Shown here one piece after another: positions 42,310 to 54,666 of a stretch of 64,000 bases of DNA. The position numbers were made by a program, and so were the translations under genes. Within the stretch, counting starts at the first letter, position 1, and each line of letters opens with the position of its first letter. The notes under the pieces are model-generated. The model saw nothing but the letters and a program-made list of their open reading frames with translations, was not told the origin of the DNA and did no database searches. The stretch is from Planococcaceae bacterium Storch 2/2-2 (GTDB lineage: Bacteria; Bacillota; Bacilli; Bacillales_A; Planococcaceae), in NCBI GenBank assembly GCA_009740415.1, contig WOYE01000002.1:124001-188000 (forward strand). The letters are read 5' to 3'.

Positions 42310-44292
42310 TTGACGAATCGATTTGAATTGCATGCACCGTATGAGCCGAAAGGTGATCAGCCACGGGCGATCCGAGAGCTCGTTGCTGGTATTGAACGCG
42401 GTGAAAAACATCAAACATTGCTCGGAGCAACAGGGACAGGGAAGACGTTTACCGTCTCCAATGTCGTAACAGAAGTGAACAAGCCGACACTTGTCATCGC
42501 ACATAACAAAACGTTAGCGGGACAATTGTACAGTGAATTTAAAGAGTTTTTCCCGAACAATGCGGTCGAATATTTCGTTAGTTATTACGATTATTATCAG
42601 CCGGAAGCATACGTACCTCATACGGATACGTTCATTGAAAAAGATGCGAGCATTAACGATGAAATTGATAAATTGCGTCACTCGGCAACGAGCGCACTGT
42701 TCGAACGAGACGACGTATTAATCGTAGCGAGCGTGTCGTGTATTTACGGACTCGGTAACCCGGAAGAATATCGAGAGCTCGTCGTTTCATTACGAGTCGG
42801 GATGGAGCTCGACCGGGATGAGTTGCTGCGAAAACTCGTCGACATTCAATACGAGCGCAACGATATTAATTTCGTCCGCGGAACGTTTCGCGTACGCGGA
42901 GACGTCGTCGAACTGTTCCCAGCTTCGCGCGACGAACATTGTTTACGGATCGAGTTTTTCGGAGACGAAATCGATCGCATTCGCGAAGTCGATGCGTTAA
43001 CCGGAGAAGTGCTCGGCGACCGAGAACACGTCGCTGTTTTTCCAGCGTCTCACTTCGTTACTCGAGAAGGGAAAATGCAACAAGCGATTAAAAACATTGA
43101 AGTGGAATTGGAAGAGCGATTGAACGAGTTGAGAGAAGAAGGCAAGTTACTCGAAGCGCAACGGCTCGAACAACGGACGCGGTACGACTTAGAAATGATG
43201 AACGAAATGGGATTTTGCTCAGGCATTGAAAACTATTCGCGTCATTTGACGCTTCGCGAAGCGGGAGCGACACCGTATACGTTGCTCGACTATTTCCCGG
43301 ACGACTTTTTAATCGTCGTCGATGAAAGTCACGTGACACTTCCGCAAATTCGTGGGATGTACAACGGCGACCAAGCGCGTAAACAAGTGCTCGTCGATCA
43401 CGGATTCCGCTTGCCGAGCGCGCTCGACAACCGACCGCTCACGTTCGAAGAGTTCGAAGCGCACGTGAAGCAAGCGATGTACATTTCAGCGACACCCGGT
43501 CCGTATGAAATCGAACATACGCCGAAAATGGTCGAACAAATTATTCGTCCGACCGGTTTACTCGATCCGACGATCGACATCCGTCCGATCACCGGACAAA
43601 TCGACGATCTCGTCGGTGAAATCAATGCGCGCATTGAGCGGAACGAACGAGTGCTCATTACGACGTTGACGAAAAAGATGAGTGAAGATTTGACCGATTA
43701 TTTAAAAGAGCTCGGCATGAAGGTCCAATATTTGCACTCGGAAGTGAAAACGTTGGAGCGGATCGAAATTATTCGCGACTTGCGGATCGGGACGTACGAC
43801 GTATTGATCGGTATTAACTTGTTGCGAGAAGGACTCGACATTCCAGAAGTATCGCTCGTGGCGATTCTCGATGCGGATAAAGAAGGATTTTTACGGTCGG
43901 ATCGCGCGCTCATTCAGACGATGGGACGTGCGGCGCGTAACTCGAACGGACATGTCATTATGTATGCAGATCGGATGACCGATTCGATGCGTCGAGCGAT
44001 CGATGAAACGACGCGTCGTCGAACGATTCAAGAGGCGTACAACGAAAAACACGGCATTACGCCGACGACGATTCAAAAAGAAGTGCGCGATCTCATTCGT
44101 GCAACGGAAGTGGCGGAAGAGGAAGGAACGTACCTCGACCGGTTGACGGAAGGAAAGAAACTGTCGCGTGACGAACGTGAAACACTCATCGCGACAGTCG
44201 ATCGAGACATGCGGGAAGCGGCGAAAGCGCTCGACTTCGAACGAGCGGCCCTTTTACGTGACGCATTGTTAGAACTTCAAGCAGGAAAGTAG
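42310..44292 (+). CDS. uvrB: Excinuclease ABC subunit B
   Basis: The 660-residue protein has the helicase fold with Walker [15 protein letters not shown], the beta-hairpin region [38 protein letters not shown] and a C-terminal UVR motif ([19 protein letters not shown]). It loads on damaged DNA with UvrA and positions UvrC. It starts with TTG behind AAGGGGGAA, and 8 bases separate it from uvrA. Confidence 0.98.
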   Translation: MTNRFELHAPYEPKGDQPRAIRELVAGIERGEKHQTLLGATGTGKTFTVSNVVTEVNKPTLVIAHNKTLAGQLYSEFKEFFPNNAVEYFVSYYDYYQPEAYVPHTDTFIEKDASINDEIDKLRHSATSALFERDDVLIVASVSCIYGLGNPEEYRELVVSLRVGMELDRDELLRKLVDIQYERNDINFVRGTFRVRGDVVELFPASRDEHCLRIEFFGDEIDRIREVDALTGEVLGDREHVAVFPASHFVTREGKMQQAIKNIEVELEERLNELREEGKLLEAQRLEQRTRYDLEMMNEMGFCSGIENYSRHLTLREAGATPYTLLDYFPDDFLIVVDESHVTLPQIRGMYNGDQARKQVLVDHGFRLPSALDNRPLTFEEFEAHVKQAMYISATPGPYEIEHTPKMVEQIIRPTGLLDPTIDIRPITGQIDDLVGEINARIERNERVLITTLTKKMSEDLTDYLKELGMKVQYLHSEVKTLERIEIIRDLRIGTYDVLIGINLLREGLDIPEVSLVAILDADKEGFLRSDRALIQTMGRAARNSNGHVIMYADRMTDSMRRAIDETTRRRTIQEAYNEKHGITPTTIQKEVRDLIRATEVAEEEGTYLDRLTEGKKLSRDERETLIATVDRDMREAAKALDFERAALLRDALLELQAGK

Positions 44293-44300
44293 GGAATGGA

Positions 44301-47162
44301 TTGAAAAATAGAGAATTAGTCATTCAAGGCGCACGTGCGCACAATTTGAAAAATATCGACGTGACGATTCCGCGTGACGAATTGATCGTCATGACCGGTC
44401 TGTCCGGTTCAGGAAAATCGTCGCTCGCGTTCGATACGATTTACGCGGAAGGGCAGCGCCGATACGTTGAAAGTTTATCATCGTACGCTCGTCAGTTTTT
44501 AGGGCAGATGGAAAAACCGGACGTCGACGTCATTGAAGGACTGTCGCCGGCTATTTCGATCGATCAAAAGACGACGAGTCGCAACCCGCGTTCGACAGTC
44601 GGTACGGTGACCGAAATTTACGACTATTTGCGGTTGTTGTATGCGCGAGTCGGCCGACCGGTTTGTCCAAACCACGGCATCGAAATTACGTCGCAGACGG
44701 TCGAACAGATGGTCGATCGTGTCATGGAGTTAGAGGAGCGGACGCGGCTTCAAATTTTAGCACCTGTCGTTGCAGGTCGAAAAGGCGCTCACGTTCGGTT
44801 GCTCGATTCGTTACGGAAAGAAGGGTACGTTCGGGCGCGAATCGACGGGGAAACGTACGATTTAAGTGAAACGATCGAATTAAATAAAAATAAGAAACAT
44901 TCGATTGAAGTCGTCATCGACCGGATCGTCGTGAAAGACGGTGTCAAAGGGCGATTGAGCGATTCGTTAGAAGCGGCGCTTCGGCTCGCAGAAGGAACGG
45001 TCATCGTCGACGTCATCGGAAAAGAAGAACTACTGTTTAGCGAACATCATGCGTGTCCGTATTGTGGATTTTCGATCGGCGAATTGGAACCGCGCATGTT
45101 TTCATTCAACAGTCCGTTCGGAGCGTGTCCTGAATGTGACGGACTCGGTACGAAATTAGAAGTCGACCAGAGCCTCGTCATTCCAGACGACTCGTTGACG
45201 TTGGAACAACATGCGATCGCTCCGTGGGAACCGACGAGCTCGAATTACTACCCGTCGCTACTTCAAACAGTATGTCGCCATTACGACATCCCGACGGACG
45301 TACCGGTTCGCGAATTGTCGGACGATGCGCTCGACATCATTTTAAACGGTTCAGGCGATGAAAAAATTCATTTCGTTTACACGAACGAGTTCGGCAATAC
45401 GCGGGACAACTACATTTATTTCGAAGGTGTCCTTCGCAACGTCGCACGTCGATACCACGATACGTCGAGCGATTACGTGCGCGACCAAATGGAAAAATAT
45501 ATGGCAGTGAACGATTGTCCGTCATGTGACGGATACCGTTTAAAACCGGAATCGCTAGCAGTGAAGATCAACGGAGAACATATCGGACAAGTGACGGAAC
45601 GTTCGATTCAAGACGCGCAACGCTTTTTTGAAACGCTCGAGTTAACAGAAAAAGAAGAACAAATTGCGCGGCTCATTTTGAAAGAAATTCATGACCGGCT
45701 GCAATTTTTAATCGGTGTCGGTCTCGACTATTTAACGTTATCTCGCGCAGCGGGTACGTTGTCAGGCGGAGAAGCGCAACGAATTCGTCTCGCAACGCAA
45801 ATCGGCTCGCGTTTAACCGGCGTCTTATACATTTTAGATGAGCCGTCGATCGGTTTGCATCAACGCGACAACGATCGACTTATTCAGACGTTGAAACGGA
45901 TGAGAGACCTCGGCAATACGTTGATCGTCGTCGAACACGACGAAGATACGATGATGGCAGCGGACCATTTGATCGATATCGGACCAGGTGCTGGTGTGCA
46001 CGGCGGACAAATCGTGTCGCAAGGTGCGCCGGAAGAAGTGATGAACGATGAACAGTCGTTAACAGGGCAATATTTAAGCGGTGAACGGTTCATTCCGGTT
46101 CCGACGGAGCGCCGTCCGTCTGACGGTCGCGTCATTACGGTAAAAGGAGCTCGTGAAAACAACTTGAAAAATGTAACGGTCGATTTTCCACTCGGCCAAT
46201 TCGTCGCAGTGACTGGCGTTTCCGGTTCAGGGAAAAGTACGCTCGTCAACTCGATCTTGCACAAAGCACTCGCGATGGAACTGAACCGCGCGAAAGCTCG
46301 ACCAGGTGCGCACGATGCGGTCGAAGGGATCGAACAACTCGATAAAGTGATCGATATCGACCAATCCCCGATCGGTCGAACACCGCGTTCGAACCCTGCA
46401 ACTTATACCGGTGTGTTCGATGACATTCGTGACGTCTTTGCGATGACGAATGAAGCGAAAATGCGCGGCTATAAAAAAGGACGATTCAGTTTTAACGTGA
46501 AAGGCGGACGTTGTGAAGCGTGCCGTGGGGACGGTATTTTAAAAATCGAAATGCACTTTTTACCGGACGTGTACGTACCGTGCGAAGTATGTCACGGCAA
46601 ACGATACAATCGCGAAACGTTAGAAGTGACGTACAAAGGGAGAAACGTCGCGGACGTTTTAGAAATGACGGTCGATGATGCGGTCGAATTTTTCGATGCG
46701 ATCCCGAAAATTCGTCGGAAACTACAAACGCTCGTCGATGTCGGACTCGGCTACATTACGCTCGGTCAACCGGCGACGACGTTGTCAGGTGGAGAAGCGC
46801 AACGGGTGAAGCTCGCCTCTGAATTGCATAAACGCTCGACGGGTAAAACGTTTTACATTTTAGATGAGCCGACGACTGGGTTGCACGTCCACGACATCGC
46901 TAAATTGCTCGGCGTACTCGAACGACTCGTTGAAGGTGGCAATACGGTACTCGTCATCGAACATAATTTAGACGTCATTAAAGTAGCGGACCATTTGATC
47001 GACCTCGGTCCAGAAGGCGGAGATGGTGGTGGCGAAATTGTGACGACGGGTACGCCAGAAGAAGTCGCAGCATGCGACGCATCGTATACAGGGCGCTACC
47101 TCGGTCCGATTTTAGAACGAGATCGTGCACGGATGGAACGAAAATTAAAGTCGTACGAATGA
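44301..47162 (+). CDS. uvrA: Excinuclease ABC subunit A
   Basis: The 953-residue damage sensor has two ABC ATPase halves ([15 protein letters not shown] and [26 protein letters not shown] and [12 protein letters not shown]) and zinc modules ([10 protein letters not shown] with CPECDG, and [11 protein letters not shown] with CEVCHG). It has the ordinary length. It starts with TTG after AGGGAATGGA and is cotranscribed with uvrB. Confidence 0.98.
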   Translation: MKNRELVIQGARAHNLKNIDVTIPRDELIVMTGLSGSGKSSLAFDTIYAEGQRRYVESLSSYARQFLGQMEKPDVDVIEGLSPAISIDQKTTSRNPRSTVGTVTEIYDYLRLLYARVGRPVCPNHGIEITSQTVEQMVDRVMELEERTRLQILAPVVAGRKGAHVRLLDSLRKEGYVRARIDGETYDLSETIELNKNKKHSIEVVIDRIVVKDGVKGRLSDSLEAALRLAEGTVIVDVIGKEELLFSEHHACPYCGFSIGELEPRMFSFNSPFGACPECDGLGTKLEVDQSLVIPDDSLTLEQHAIAPWEPTSSNYYPSLLQTVCRHYDIPTDVPVRELSDDALDIILNGSGDEKIHFVYTNEFGNTRDNYIYFEGVLRNVARRYHDTSSDYVRDQMEKYMAVNDCPSCDGYRLKPESLAVKINGEHIGQVTERSIQDAQRFFETLELTEKEEQIARLILKEIHDRLQFLIGVGLDYLTLSRAAGTLSGGEAQRIRLATQIGSRLTGVLYILDEPSIGLHQRDNDRLIQTLKRMRDLGNTLIVVEHDEDTMMAADHLIDIGPGAGVHGGQIVSQGAPEEVMNDEQSLTGQYLSGERFIPVPTERRPSDGRVITVKGARENNLKNVTVDFPLGQFVAVTGVSGSGKSTLVNSILHKALAMELNRAKARPGAHDAVEGIEQLDKVIDIDQSPIGRTPRSNPATYTGVFDDIRDVFAMTNEAKMRGYKKGRFSFNVKGGRCEACRGDGILKIEMHFLPDVYVPCEVCHGKRYNRETLEVTYKGRNVADVLEMTVDDAVEFFDAIPKIRRKLQTLVDVGLGYITLGQPATTLSGGEAQRVKLASELHKRSTGKTFYILDEPTTGLHVHDIAKLLGVLERLVEGGNTVLVIEHNLDVIKVADHLIDLGPEGGDGGGEIVTTGTPEEVAACDASYTGRYLGPILERDRARMERKLKSYE

Positions 47163-47230
47163 AACTATTGAAAGAGGGAATACGTACTAGTAAGTAGCAC
47201 GACCATTAAAATCCTTAAGGAGGAATATCA

Positions 47231-48433
47231 ATGGAGCAAAAAAAACGCGATATTTTACAAATGGTACAAAACGGTACGATTACGGCGGACGAAGCGATCA
47301 TTTTATTAAAAGGGTTGGAGTCCGAGAAGCCGGAAGCGAAAGAGCAATCAGGTGAAACAGCGTTAGAAGAAGCAGTTGAGCGAGTAGAAGAACGACGAGA
47401 GAGCGAACCGACAGAACGAGTCGAAGAACCGAAAGCGACAGAAGAAGAGCGAACAGAGTCATCTGAAGAAGAACCGACGATGGAACAGCGGAGTCAAGAC
47501 TTTTTCGAAGATGTGCGGAAAGAAGTGACGAATGTCGGTGGCCAGTTTGTGAAGTTGTTCCAAAGCGCTTTCGATCAAGTGCGCGATACGGACTTTACCC
47601 CACCGTTCGGAAAAGGGATTACGTTTAGCGAGACGTCGACGATTGACGCGTACGACATTACACGCGTGCTCGTCGAAGTCGATAACGGATCGATTCGAAT
47701 CGATCGTACGGAGAGCGACGTCATCGATGTGACGTACGACGTAACGGCGATGGGTGTCCCGTCAGAAGAAAAGGCGCGTGAACTGTTCGACCGTCACGTC
47801 CGTCTTCGTCGCGACGGCGATACGTTACGCATCGATAACGACTTGAAATTGTCGAAAGTCGACATTACGCTCGGTTTACCGTCACGAACGTACGACAAGT
47901 TAGAGCTTGAAAACTACAACGGTTCGATTGAAGTGAGCGGCATCGTCGCGACGGACATTAAAGTCGAAGCGAAAAACGGTGCGATCGATTTGACAGAAAG
48001 TACGTTCCGTCGCGCAGATCTCGAAACGGCGAACGGAAAAGTGTACGTGAAAAACGTGACGGGCGACGAGTTGGAAGTCGATACGTTGAATGGTGTCATT
48101 TTCGTCGAAGGGGAACTCGTTGAAGTCGAAGCGCAGTCGTTTAACGGCAACGTTTCGGTAACGACGACGTCACGTCACGCACGCAAATTAGAAGTCGAGT
48201 CGTTCGCAGGTTCAGCAGAAGTGTACGTGCCGAACGGAAGCGGCGTTCGCGGAGAACTCGAAACGAAGCTCGGTCGCATCGACGTTGCGTTAGAACGTGC
48301 AGAACAACACGACGAAAAAGGAGATTTGTTTAAACGAGTCATCCATTTCGAACGTGAAGGAGCGACACCGACGATTCATGTAAAAGGTGAGACGAGCACA
48401 GGTCTCATTAAAGTGGACGAAACGTTAGCGTAA
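47231..48433 (+). CDS. YvlB-like DUF4097 protein
   Basis: The 400-residue protein begins with a SHOCT-like helical part (RDILQMVQNGTITADEAIIL), then a disordered Glu-rich stretch of about 80 residues, and a C-terminal repetitive beta-solenoid of the DUF4097 type (YNGSIEVSGI, KNGAIDLTES, ANGKVYVKNV, LNGVIFVEG, FNGNVSVTT). In Bacillus, yvlB lies with phage-shock-like genes yvlA/C/D near hprK and responds to cell-envelope stress; yvlC and yvlD are absent here. AAGGAGG gives a clear start. Confidence 0.85.
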   Translation: MEQKKRDILQMVQNGTITADEAIILLKGLESEKPEAKEQSGETALEEAVERVEERRESEPTERVEEPKATEEERTESSEEEPTMEQRSQDFFEDVRKEVTNVGGQFVKLFQSAFDQVRDTDFTPPFGKGITFSETSTIDAYDITRVLVEVDNGSIRIDRTESDVIDVTYDVTAMGVPSEEKARELFDRHVRLRRDGDTLRIDNDLKLSKVDITLGLPSRTYDKLELENYNGSIEVSGIVATDIKVEAKNGAIDLTESTFRRADLETANGKVYVKNVTGDELEVDTLNGVIFVEGELVEVEAQSFNGNVSVTTTSRHARKLEVESFAGSAEVYVPNGSGVRGELETKLGRIDVALERAEQHDEKGDLFKRVIHFEREGATPTIHVKGETSTGLIKVDETLA

Positions 48434-48461
48434 TGTTCCGCTACTTTTGAACAACGTGTAA

Positions 48462-48510
48462 AGAAAAGCGCATGGCCTCAACGAACGGTTGAAGCTACGC
48501 GCTTTTCTCG
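48462..48510 (+). terminator. Terminator after yvlB-like gene
   Basis: AGAAAAGCGC (48462-48471) and GCGCTTTTCT (48499-48508), with inner TCAAC/GTTGA. The rest of 48511-48636 holds nothing clear. Confidence 0.8.
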
Positions 48511-48636
48511 TTTCAACCGTTCGCTCGTATGAACGTGTCGCTTACACGTTGCAATTAGCTCAGGTGAACCGATACGAAAATGAAGAGTCGAGGTGGTGGG
48601 TAACTCGCTCGACGTTTCATTTAAGTGTACTCATGG

Positions 48637-48642
48637 TAAAAT
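48637..48642 (+). promoter_or_regulatory. Extended -10 of the hprK operon
   Basis: TGG followed by TAAAAT (48637-48642), with TTTCAT about 16 bases upstream. Confidence 0.5.
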
Positions 48643-48671
48643 GAAACAGACCTTACGAAGGAGGGAATTAT

Positions 48672-49628
48672 GTGGATGATTTAACAGTACGAACGATTGT
48701 CGACGAGTTTCAGTTAGACGTCGTTTGTGGGGAAGAATGGTTAGACCGTGAAATTACGACGAGTGACATTTCACGACCAGGATTAGAAATGGCTGGATTT
48801 TTCGATTATTACCCAGCGGAGCGTGTTCAATTGCTCGGAAAAAAAGAGTTGACGTATTTAGATACGCTTCCTGCGCTTCTTCGAGAAAGTCGACTCGAAC
48901 AACTTTGTTTACCGATCACACCTGCTTTCGTCGTCGCTCACGATCAAAGAGGACCGGAAGAATTAACGAAAATTGCCAAACACGTACAAGTTCCTATTTT
49001 GCGGACACCGCATCAGACGACGCGGTTCGCAGGGATGTTGACGAACTTTTTAGAAGGCCGATTGGCACCGATGACGACGCTGCACGGTGTGCTCGTCGAC
49101 GTGTACGGAGTCGGTGTTCTTCTCTTCGGAAAAAGCGGTGTTGGAAAAAGTGAAACGGCGCTTGAACTTGTGAAAAGAGGGCATCGACTCGTAGCGGACG
49201 ATGTCGTTGAAATTCGACAAGTCGCGAAAAATGTTTTAATCGGCAATGCGCCGAAAATGCTCGAGCATATGCTTGAAATTCGCGGTGTCGGCATTATCGA
49301 TTTAATGGCGTTGTTCGGAGCGAGTGCGGTGAAAGATAATAAACGGATTTTGCTCGCGATCGAATTGGAGACGTGGGATCCGGACAAAGTGTATGACCGG
49401 CTCGGCATCGATGAAATGACGACGAAAATTATCGATTCTGAAATTCCGAAGTTGACGGTGCCGGTGAAGCCGGGGCGTAACTTATCGGTCATTATTGAAG
49501 TCGCAGCGATGGACTATCGGATGAAGCAGCTCGGCATTAATGCGGCGGAAAAATTTACGCAAAAATTGGAAGAAACCGTCATGAAAAACGCGGAAAAAGA
49601 GGAGCGTCGACGCGATGGATTCGTTTAA
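48672..49628 (+). CDS. hprK: HPr kinase/phosphorylase
   Basis: The 318-residue enzyme phosphorylates HPr and Crh on Ser46 when fructose bisphosphate is high, and reverses this with phosphate. Walker A is LFGKSGVGKSETALEL (near residue 153), followed by GHRLVADDVVE and the family signature EIRGVGIIDL. It controls CcpA-dependent catabolite repression; its target Crh is encoded at 57.5 kb. It starts with GTG behind AAGGAGGG and overlaps lgt. Confidence 0.97.
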   Translation: MDDLTVRTIVDEFQLDVVCGEEWLDREITTSDISRPGLEMAGFFDYYPAERVQLLGKKELTYLDTLPALLRESRLEQLCLPITPAFVVAHDQRGPEELTKIAKHVQVPILRTPHQTTRFAGMLTNFLEGRLAPMTTLHGVLVDVYGVGVLLFGKSGVGKSETALELVKRGHRLVADDVVEIRQVAKNVLIGNAPKMLEHMLEIRGVGIIDLMALFGASAVKDNKRILLAIELETWDPDKVYDRLGIDEMTTKIIDSEIPKLTVPVKPGRNLSVIIEVAAMDYRMKQLGINAAEKFTQKLEETVMKNAEKEERRRDGFV

Positions 49629-50430
49629 TTTTGCACTGCTCGCTTACGACCCCGTTCTCGTCCAACTCGGGCCATTTTCGATCCGTTGGTACGGTGCGAT
49701 CATCGCGACCGGTATCGTACTCGGTTACCTCGTCGCCCAAAAAGAAGCGGTCCGCCAAGGATTGCACGAAGAGACGTTAACCGATTTACTGTTGTGGGCG
49801 ATTCCGATTTCAATCATTAGTGCTCGTATTTACTACGTCATATTCGAATGGCACCGTTACGCCGATCAGCCGATTCGTGCCCTGTACATTTGGGAAGGCG
49901 GCATTGCGATTCACGGGGCGTTGATCGGAGCGTTTGCGACAGGGTACGTGTTCGCAAAACGTCGCGGCTTATCGTTTTGGAAGTTAGCGGACATCGTTGC
50001 ACCGAGTATTTTAATCGGACAAATTTTAGGACGATGGGGAAACTTCATGAACCAAGAAGCGCATGGCGGACCGGTTTCTGAAACGTTTTTACAACAGACG
50101 ATCATTCCGGATTGGATCATGAACCAAATGACGATCGATGGCGTGACGTATCATCCGACATTTTTATACGAGTCGATGTGGAACGTCGTCGGGCTCATTA
50201 TTTTATTGCTCATTCGTCGTCGCTTTTTACTACGAGGAGAAGCATTTCTGTTTTATTTAACGTGGTATTCGATCGGACGGTTTTTCATCGAAGGAATGCG
50301 GACGGACAGTTTGATCGTTGGCTTATTGAAAACGGCACAAATGGTATCGGTTCTTACGATCGTCGTCGCTGTCGGATTGTTCATTTACCGACGTTTCGTA
50401 ATGAAAGTGACCGAACGGTATGACGACTAA
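49615..50430 (+). CDS. lgt: Prolipoprotein diacylglyceryl transferase
   Basis: The 271-residue membrane enzyme adds diacylglycerol to the Cys of lipoprotein precursors, such as PrsA in this window. The signature GRWGNFMNQEAHGGP and IRWYGAIIATGIVLGYL, YIWEGGIAIHGALIGAF, HPTFLYESMWN are present across seven membrane segments. It overlaps hprK by 14 bases. Confidence 0.97.
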   Translation: MDSFNFALLAYDPVLVQLGPFSIRWYGAIIATGIVLGYLVAQKEAVRQGLHEETLTDLLLWAIPISIISARIYYVIFEWHRYADQPIRALYIWEGGIAIHGALIGAFATGYVFAKRRGLSFWKLADIVAPSILIGQILGRWGNFMNQEAHGGPVSETFLQQTIIPDWIMNQMTIDGVTYHPTFLYESMWNVVGLIILLLIRRRFLLRGEAFLFYLTWYSIGRFFIEGMRTDSLIVGLLKTAQMVSVLTIVVAVGLFIYRRFVMKVTERYDD

Positions 50431-50458
50431 TTGGTCGAATGGAAAGGGGATTGGAACA

Positions 50459-51112
50459 ATGACGAACAAAATAGAAAGTATTTTATTTGATTTTGACGGT
50501 ACGTTGCTCGATACGAACGAATTGATTACGCAGACGTTTTTAACGGTGTTGAACCGCCACTACCCAGGACGCTTTACACGCGAAGACGTGTCGCACTTTA
50601 TCGGGCCGTCGTTACAAGATACGTTTGACGCGATCGATGCGAGCAAGACGGAACAGTTGATCGAAGAATACCGCGAGTGGAACTTTGCACATCACGACGA
50701 CTATGCAGCTCCTTTTGAGCGGGTAAACGACGTATTGTTCGCGCTGCGCGAGCGTGGCATTCGAATGGCGATCGTCTCGACGAAACGGAGCGACATGATC
50801 GAAAAAGGGTTACGTCTCCTCGAAGCGCGTGACGTCTTTGAAGAAGTCGTCGGGCTCGATCACGTCACACATGCGAAACCGCATCCGGAACCGTTAGAAC
50901 GTGCGATGCAAGCGATCGACGCGACACCGGAAACGACGTTGATGGTCGGTGACAATTACCACGACATCGAAGGAGGACATAACGCAGGTGTTCGTACAGC
51001 GGCAGTCGCTTGGTCGTTGAAAGGGGAAGCCTTTTTACAAACGTTTCATCCGACGTACATGCTTCAGTCGATGGACGACTTGCTTCGGATTGTAGATGAG
51101 GTGAACCGATGA
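50459..51112 (+). CDS. ppaX: HAD-type pyrophosphatase PpaX
   Basis: The 217-residue HAD phosphatase has FDFDGTLLDTNELI (nucleophile Asp), VSTKRSDM, KPHPEPLERAM and MVGDNYHDIEGGHNAG. PpaX removes the pyrophosphate made when HprK dephosphorylates Ser-P-HPr by phosphorolysis, which explains the shared operon with hprK. The ATG at 50459 follows AAAGGGGA. It overlaps the next gene by 4 bases. Confidence 0.95.
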   Translation: MTNKIESILFDFDGTLLDTNELITQTFLTVLNRHYPGRFTREDVSHFIGPSLQDTFDAIDASKTEQLIEEYREWNFAHHDDYAAPFERVNDVLFALRERGIRMAIVSTKRSDMIEKGLRLLEARDVFEEVVGLDHVTHAKPHPEPLERAMQAIDATPETTLMVGDNYHDIEGGHNAGVRTAAVAWSLKGEAFLQTFHPTYMLQSMDDLLRIVDEVNR

Positions 51113-51633
51113 GACGACTCGATCGTTACGATGCGCACGACGACGCGAATTCGCTCTGGCACATGTATCGTACGGTGTCGTTCGTCAAAGTTGCGAAAAA
51201 CTTCATCGTCATCGAGTTATCGCGCATCACTCCTTTTTTGTCATGGAAAAATTGGATGTATCGTCATTTGCTCGGCATGAACGTCGGTCGACGCGTCTCA
51301 TTCGCGTTGAAAGTCGTCCCTGATTTCATGTTTCCGGAAAAAATAACGGTCGGAGACGATACGATCATCGGTTACAATACGACGATTTTAGCGCACGAAT
51401 ATTTGCGCGATGAATACCGTCTCGGGCCGGTCGTCATTGGAAACGATGTGATGATCGGCGCCAACTCGACGATCTTACCCGGTGTGACGATCGGGGACGG
51501 GGCGGTCGTGTCTGCGATGACGCTCGTTCATAAAGACGTCCCAGCCGGCGCATTCGTCGGTGGAAACCCGATGCGCATCATTTATACGAAGGAAGAACGG
51601 GAGAAACGTGAAGCGAGTGAAAACGGACGGTAA
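51109..51633 (+). CDS. Left-handed beta-helix acyltransferase (YvoF-like)
   Basis: The 174-residue protein has hexapeptide repeats (EKITVGDDTIIGYNTTILAH, VVIGNDVMIGANSTILPG, VTIGDGAVVSAMTLVHKD, VPAGAFVGGNPMRII), typical of maltose/galactoside-type O-acetyltransferases that act as trimers with acetyl-CoA. The sugar or other acceptor is unknown. It completes the hprK-lgt-ppaX-yvoF operon seen in Bacillus. Confidence 0.88.
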   Translation: MRRLDRYDAHDDANSLWHMYRTVSFVKVAKNFIVIELSRITPFLSWKNWMYRHLLGMNVGRRVSFALKVVPDFMFPEKITVGDDTIIGYNTTILAHEYLRDEYRLGPVVIGNDVMIGANSTILPGVTIGDGAVVSAMTLVHKDVPAGAFVGGNPMRIIYTKEEREKREASENGR

Positions 51634-51700
51634 CCGTTTTCGTATGGTATACTAAGACACATCATAAAGGAGAGTTTCATCTCTCGTCGGGGGAATTTGA

Positions 51701-53227
51701 GTGAACAAACGAACGAATGATAAGAAAAAGATCATTTCATTTATTCCAGATGGTGAATTGTATCGAAAATTAGCGAATCGTTCGGTCGCTCGCGGAGAGC
51801 GGTCGACCGCACAACGTTATTTTGAACGCGCGTTAGAACGCCGACCGGAAGATGCTGAGTTGCTGAAGACGTTCGGTATTTTTTTACTCGAACAGTCGGA
51901 TATGGAACGGGCGTACGAGTTGCTCGTCGAAGCACACGGAGCATTACCAGAAGATGAAGAAGTCGTTTTCCATTTAGCGGATTTGCACGCCCGTCTCGGA
52001 CTCGTTCGAGGGGCGAAGCAGTACGCGGAACAATATGCGGAATTAGCACCGGAAGGGCCGCTCATTACCGAAACGATGGAAATTTTAGAGTTCGCTGACT
52101 ATGAAGTTCCTCTTCGGACGGAAGAAGAACTATTTTCAGAAGAAGTCTTTTTCCAACAAGAAAAAGCGCAACGTGCGATGGAAGAAGGACGTTTTGAAGA
52201 GGCCGCTCTTTTGTTAGAGCGCATTTTAGAAACGTATCCGAATTATTTAGCCGCTTCGAACAATTTAGCGCTCGCTTATTTTTACGTTCAACGACCGAAT
52301 GAAGCGAAAGAGTTGTTGCGCGATGTGTTACGGGTCGAAAGTGGAAACGTTCATGCGCTTTGCAACTTAGCCATTTTTTCATATTACTTAAATGAAGCGG
52401 AAGAACTTGAGAAGTTGCAACGCGTACTCGTTAAAATTCAACCGTACCACGTCGACGACCGGTATAAGCTCGGCGCGACGTTCGCCTTAATCGGAGAATA
52501 CAAATTGGCATACCGTTGGTTGAAACCACTTCGGGCGCGTGAAAGTTTTGCAGTTGATCCGGCCTACTATTTTTGGTTGTCGCACGCCGCTTATTTTTCA
52601 GGGTATTTGCTTGAGGCGAAGCGATATTACGCACGGCTCGTCGAAATCGACCCGACGAAAGAAGGCGAGGAACCGTGGCGCAACATTGAAACGGACACGG
52701 TGACCCAAGGGTTGGAGCACAATTGGGAGTTTTTGCATGCGAAATTGAACAGTTCGTTTCAAAGCGACCGGTTGTTGGCGCTCTTTTTACTCGGCAAGTC
52801 GATGCACCGATTTGAATTGCTCAATCCGCCTCATACGCCACTCGTTGAAACGTTCAATACGTATGAACAATTGTATTTTGCCTACGCGCTCGAACCGTCG
52901 ATTTTAGAAAAAGGGGAGTCGGAAGAGCAAATGATCGGGCGCAGCATCGAAGTGGCGAACGTTTTATATCGTCACTATGCACCGATCGCGTCATCTTCTC
53001 TCGATTTGCTCGGTTTTTGGTTCCAAATGTGCACGCTATCGTATGCGAACCGGTATACGTTTCCGAATCCGAACGCACTCGCCGCGGCGAGCGTCTATTT
53101 ATTTTCGAGCGTTCGACATGAACGCGTAACGAAAAAAGAAGTTGCAGAGCAGTATGGAATCGCACCGAGCACGTTGACGAAGTACGTCGACATCTTGATT
53201 GAACAGCTCCCTTTAGGGCGTTCGTAA
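51701..53227 (+). CDS. TPR-repeat protein with C-terminal helix-turn-helix
   Basis: The 508-residue protein has many TPR units, for example STAQRYFERALERRPEDAEL, GAKQYAEQYAELAPEGPLI, AALLLERILETYPNYLAASN and AKELLRDVLRVESGNVHALC. The last 50 residues (RHERVTKKEVAEQYGIAPST then LTKYVDIL) look like a helix-turn-helix. It resembles B. subtilis YvcD by position, between yvoF and trxB, and by length. Role unknown. GTG start behind GGGGGAAT. Confidence 0.8.
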   Translation: MNKRTNDKKKIISFIPDGELYRKLANRSVARGERSTAQRYFERALERRPEDAELLKTFGIFLLEQSDMERAYELLVEAHGALPEDEEVVFHLADLHARLGLVRGAKQYAEQYAELAPEGPLITETMEILEFADYEVPLRTEEELFSEEVFFQQEKAQRAMEEGRFEEAALLLERILETYPNYLAASNNLALAYFYVQRPNEAKELLRDVLRVESGNVHALCNLAIFSYYLNEAEELEKLQRVLVKIQPYHVDDRYKLGATFALIGEYKLAYRWLKPLRARESFAVDPAYYFWLSHAAYFSGYLLEAKRYYARLVEIDPTKEGEEPWRNIETDTVTQGLEHNWEFLHAKLNSSFQSDRLLALFLLGKSMHRFELLNPPHTPLVETFNTYEQLYFAYALEPSILEKGESEEQMIGRSIEVANVLYRHYAPIASSSLDLLGFWFQMCTLSYANRYTFPNPNALAAASVYLFSSVRHERVTKKEVAEQYGIAPSTLTKYVDILIEQLPLGRS

Positions 53228-53292
53228 AGTACCTAGAGGGGTATAGGCAAATAAGTTGAAGTTGATAGTGGAATGTTTTAAATTAGAGTTAG

Positions 53293-54279
<987 letters not shown>

Positions 54280-54296
54280 TACGTATGAAAGAAGTC

Positions 54297-54335
54297 GACT
54301 ATTTGTCCAAACAAAGACAAATAGTCTTCTTTTTT
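54297..54335 (+). terminator. Terminator after trxB
   Basis: GACTATTTGTC (54297-54307) and GACAAATAGTC (54316-54326), then TTCTTTTTT. Confidence 0.95.
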
Positions 54336-54517
54336 GTCGACTACGAGTAAACGATGTATACTTAATAAGAGTGGATATCGTCTAACCGAATGGTTGATCT
54401 GTTGCGTAGCGACGCTCGTTTGAATCGTGCGTCGCGTTCGCTTCGTTGACCGTTTACGGATGATGGAACGATGTTCACAAAACTTGCACAATTGATGCGA
54501 GGAACGGTGAAAGAAGT

Positions 54518-54546
54518 TTCACATCGCCTCTTAATCATGGTACAAT
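54518..54546 (+). promoter_or_regulatory. Promoter of the rapZ-glmR-whiA-crh operon
   Basis: TTCACA (54518-54523), 17 bases, TACAAT (54541-54546). The leader then holds a small hairpin, AGAGCT/AGCTCT, near 54579-54597. The stretch 54336-54517 shows nothing else. Confidence 0.6.
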
Positions 54547-54666
54547 TATTCATTGTGTTTATAAAGTGAACGACGAAAAGAGCTCGGAATAAGCTCTGTG
54601 GGAACGACCCGCGTTGGAATGGTAGTTTACGACGTTCAATGGAACGGTGGAAGGTGACAAAAACGA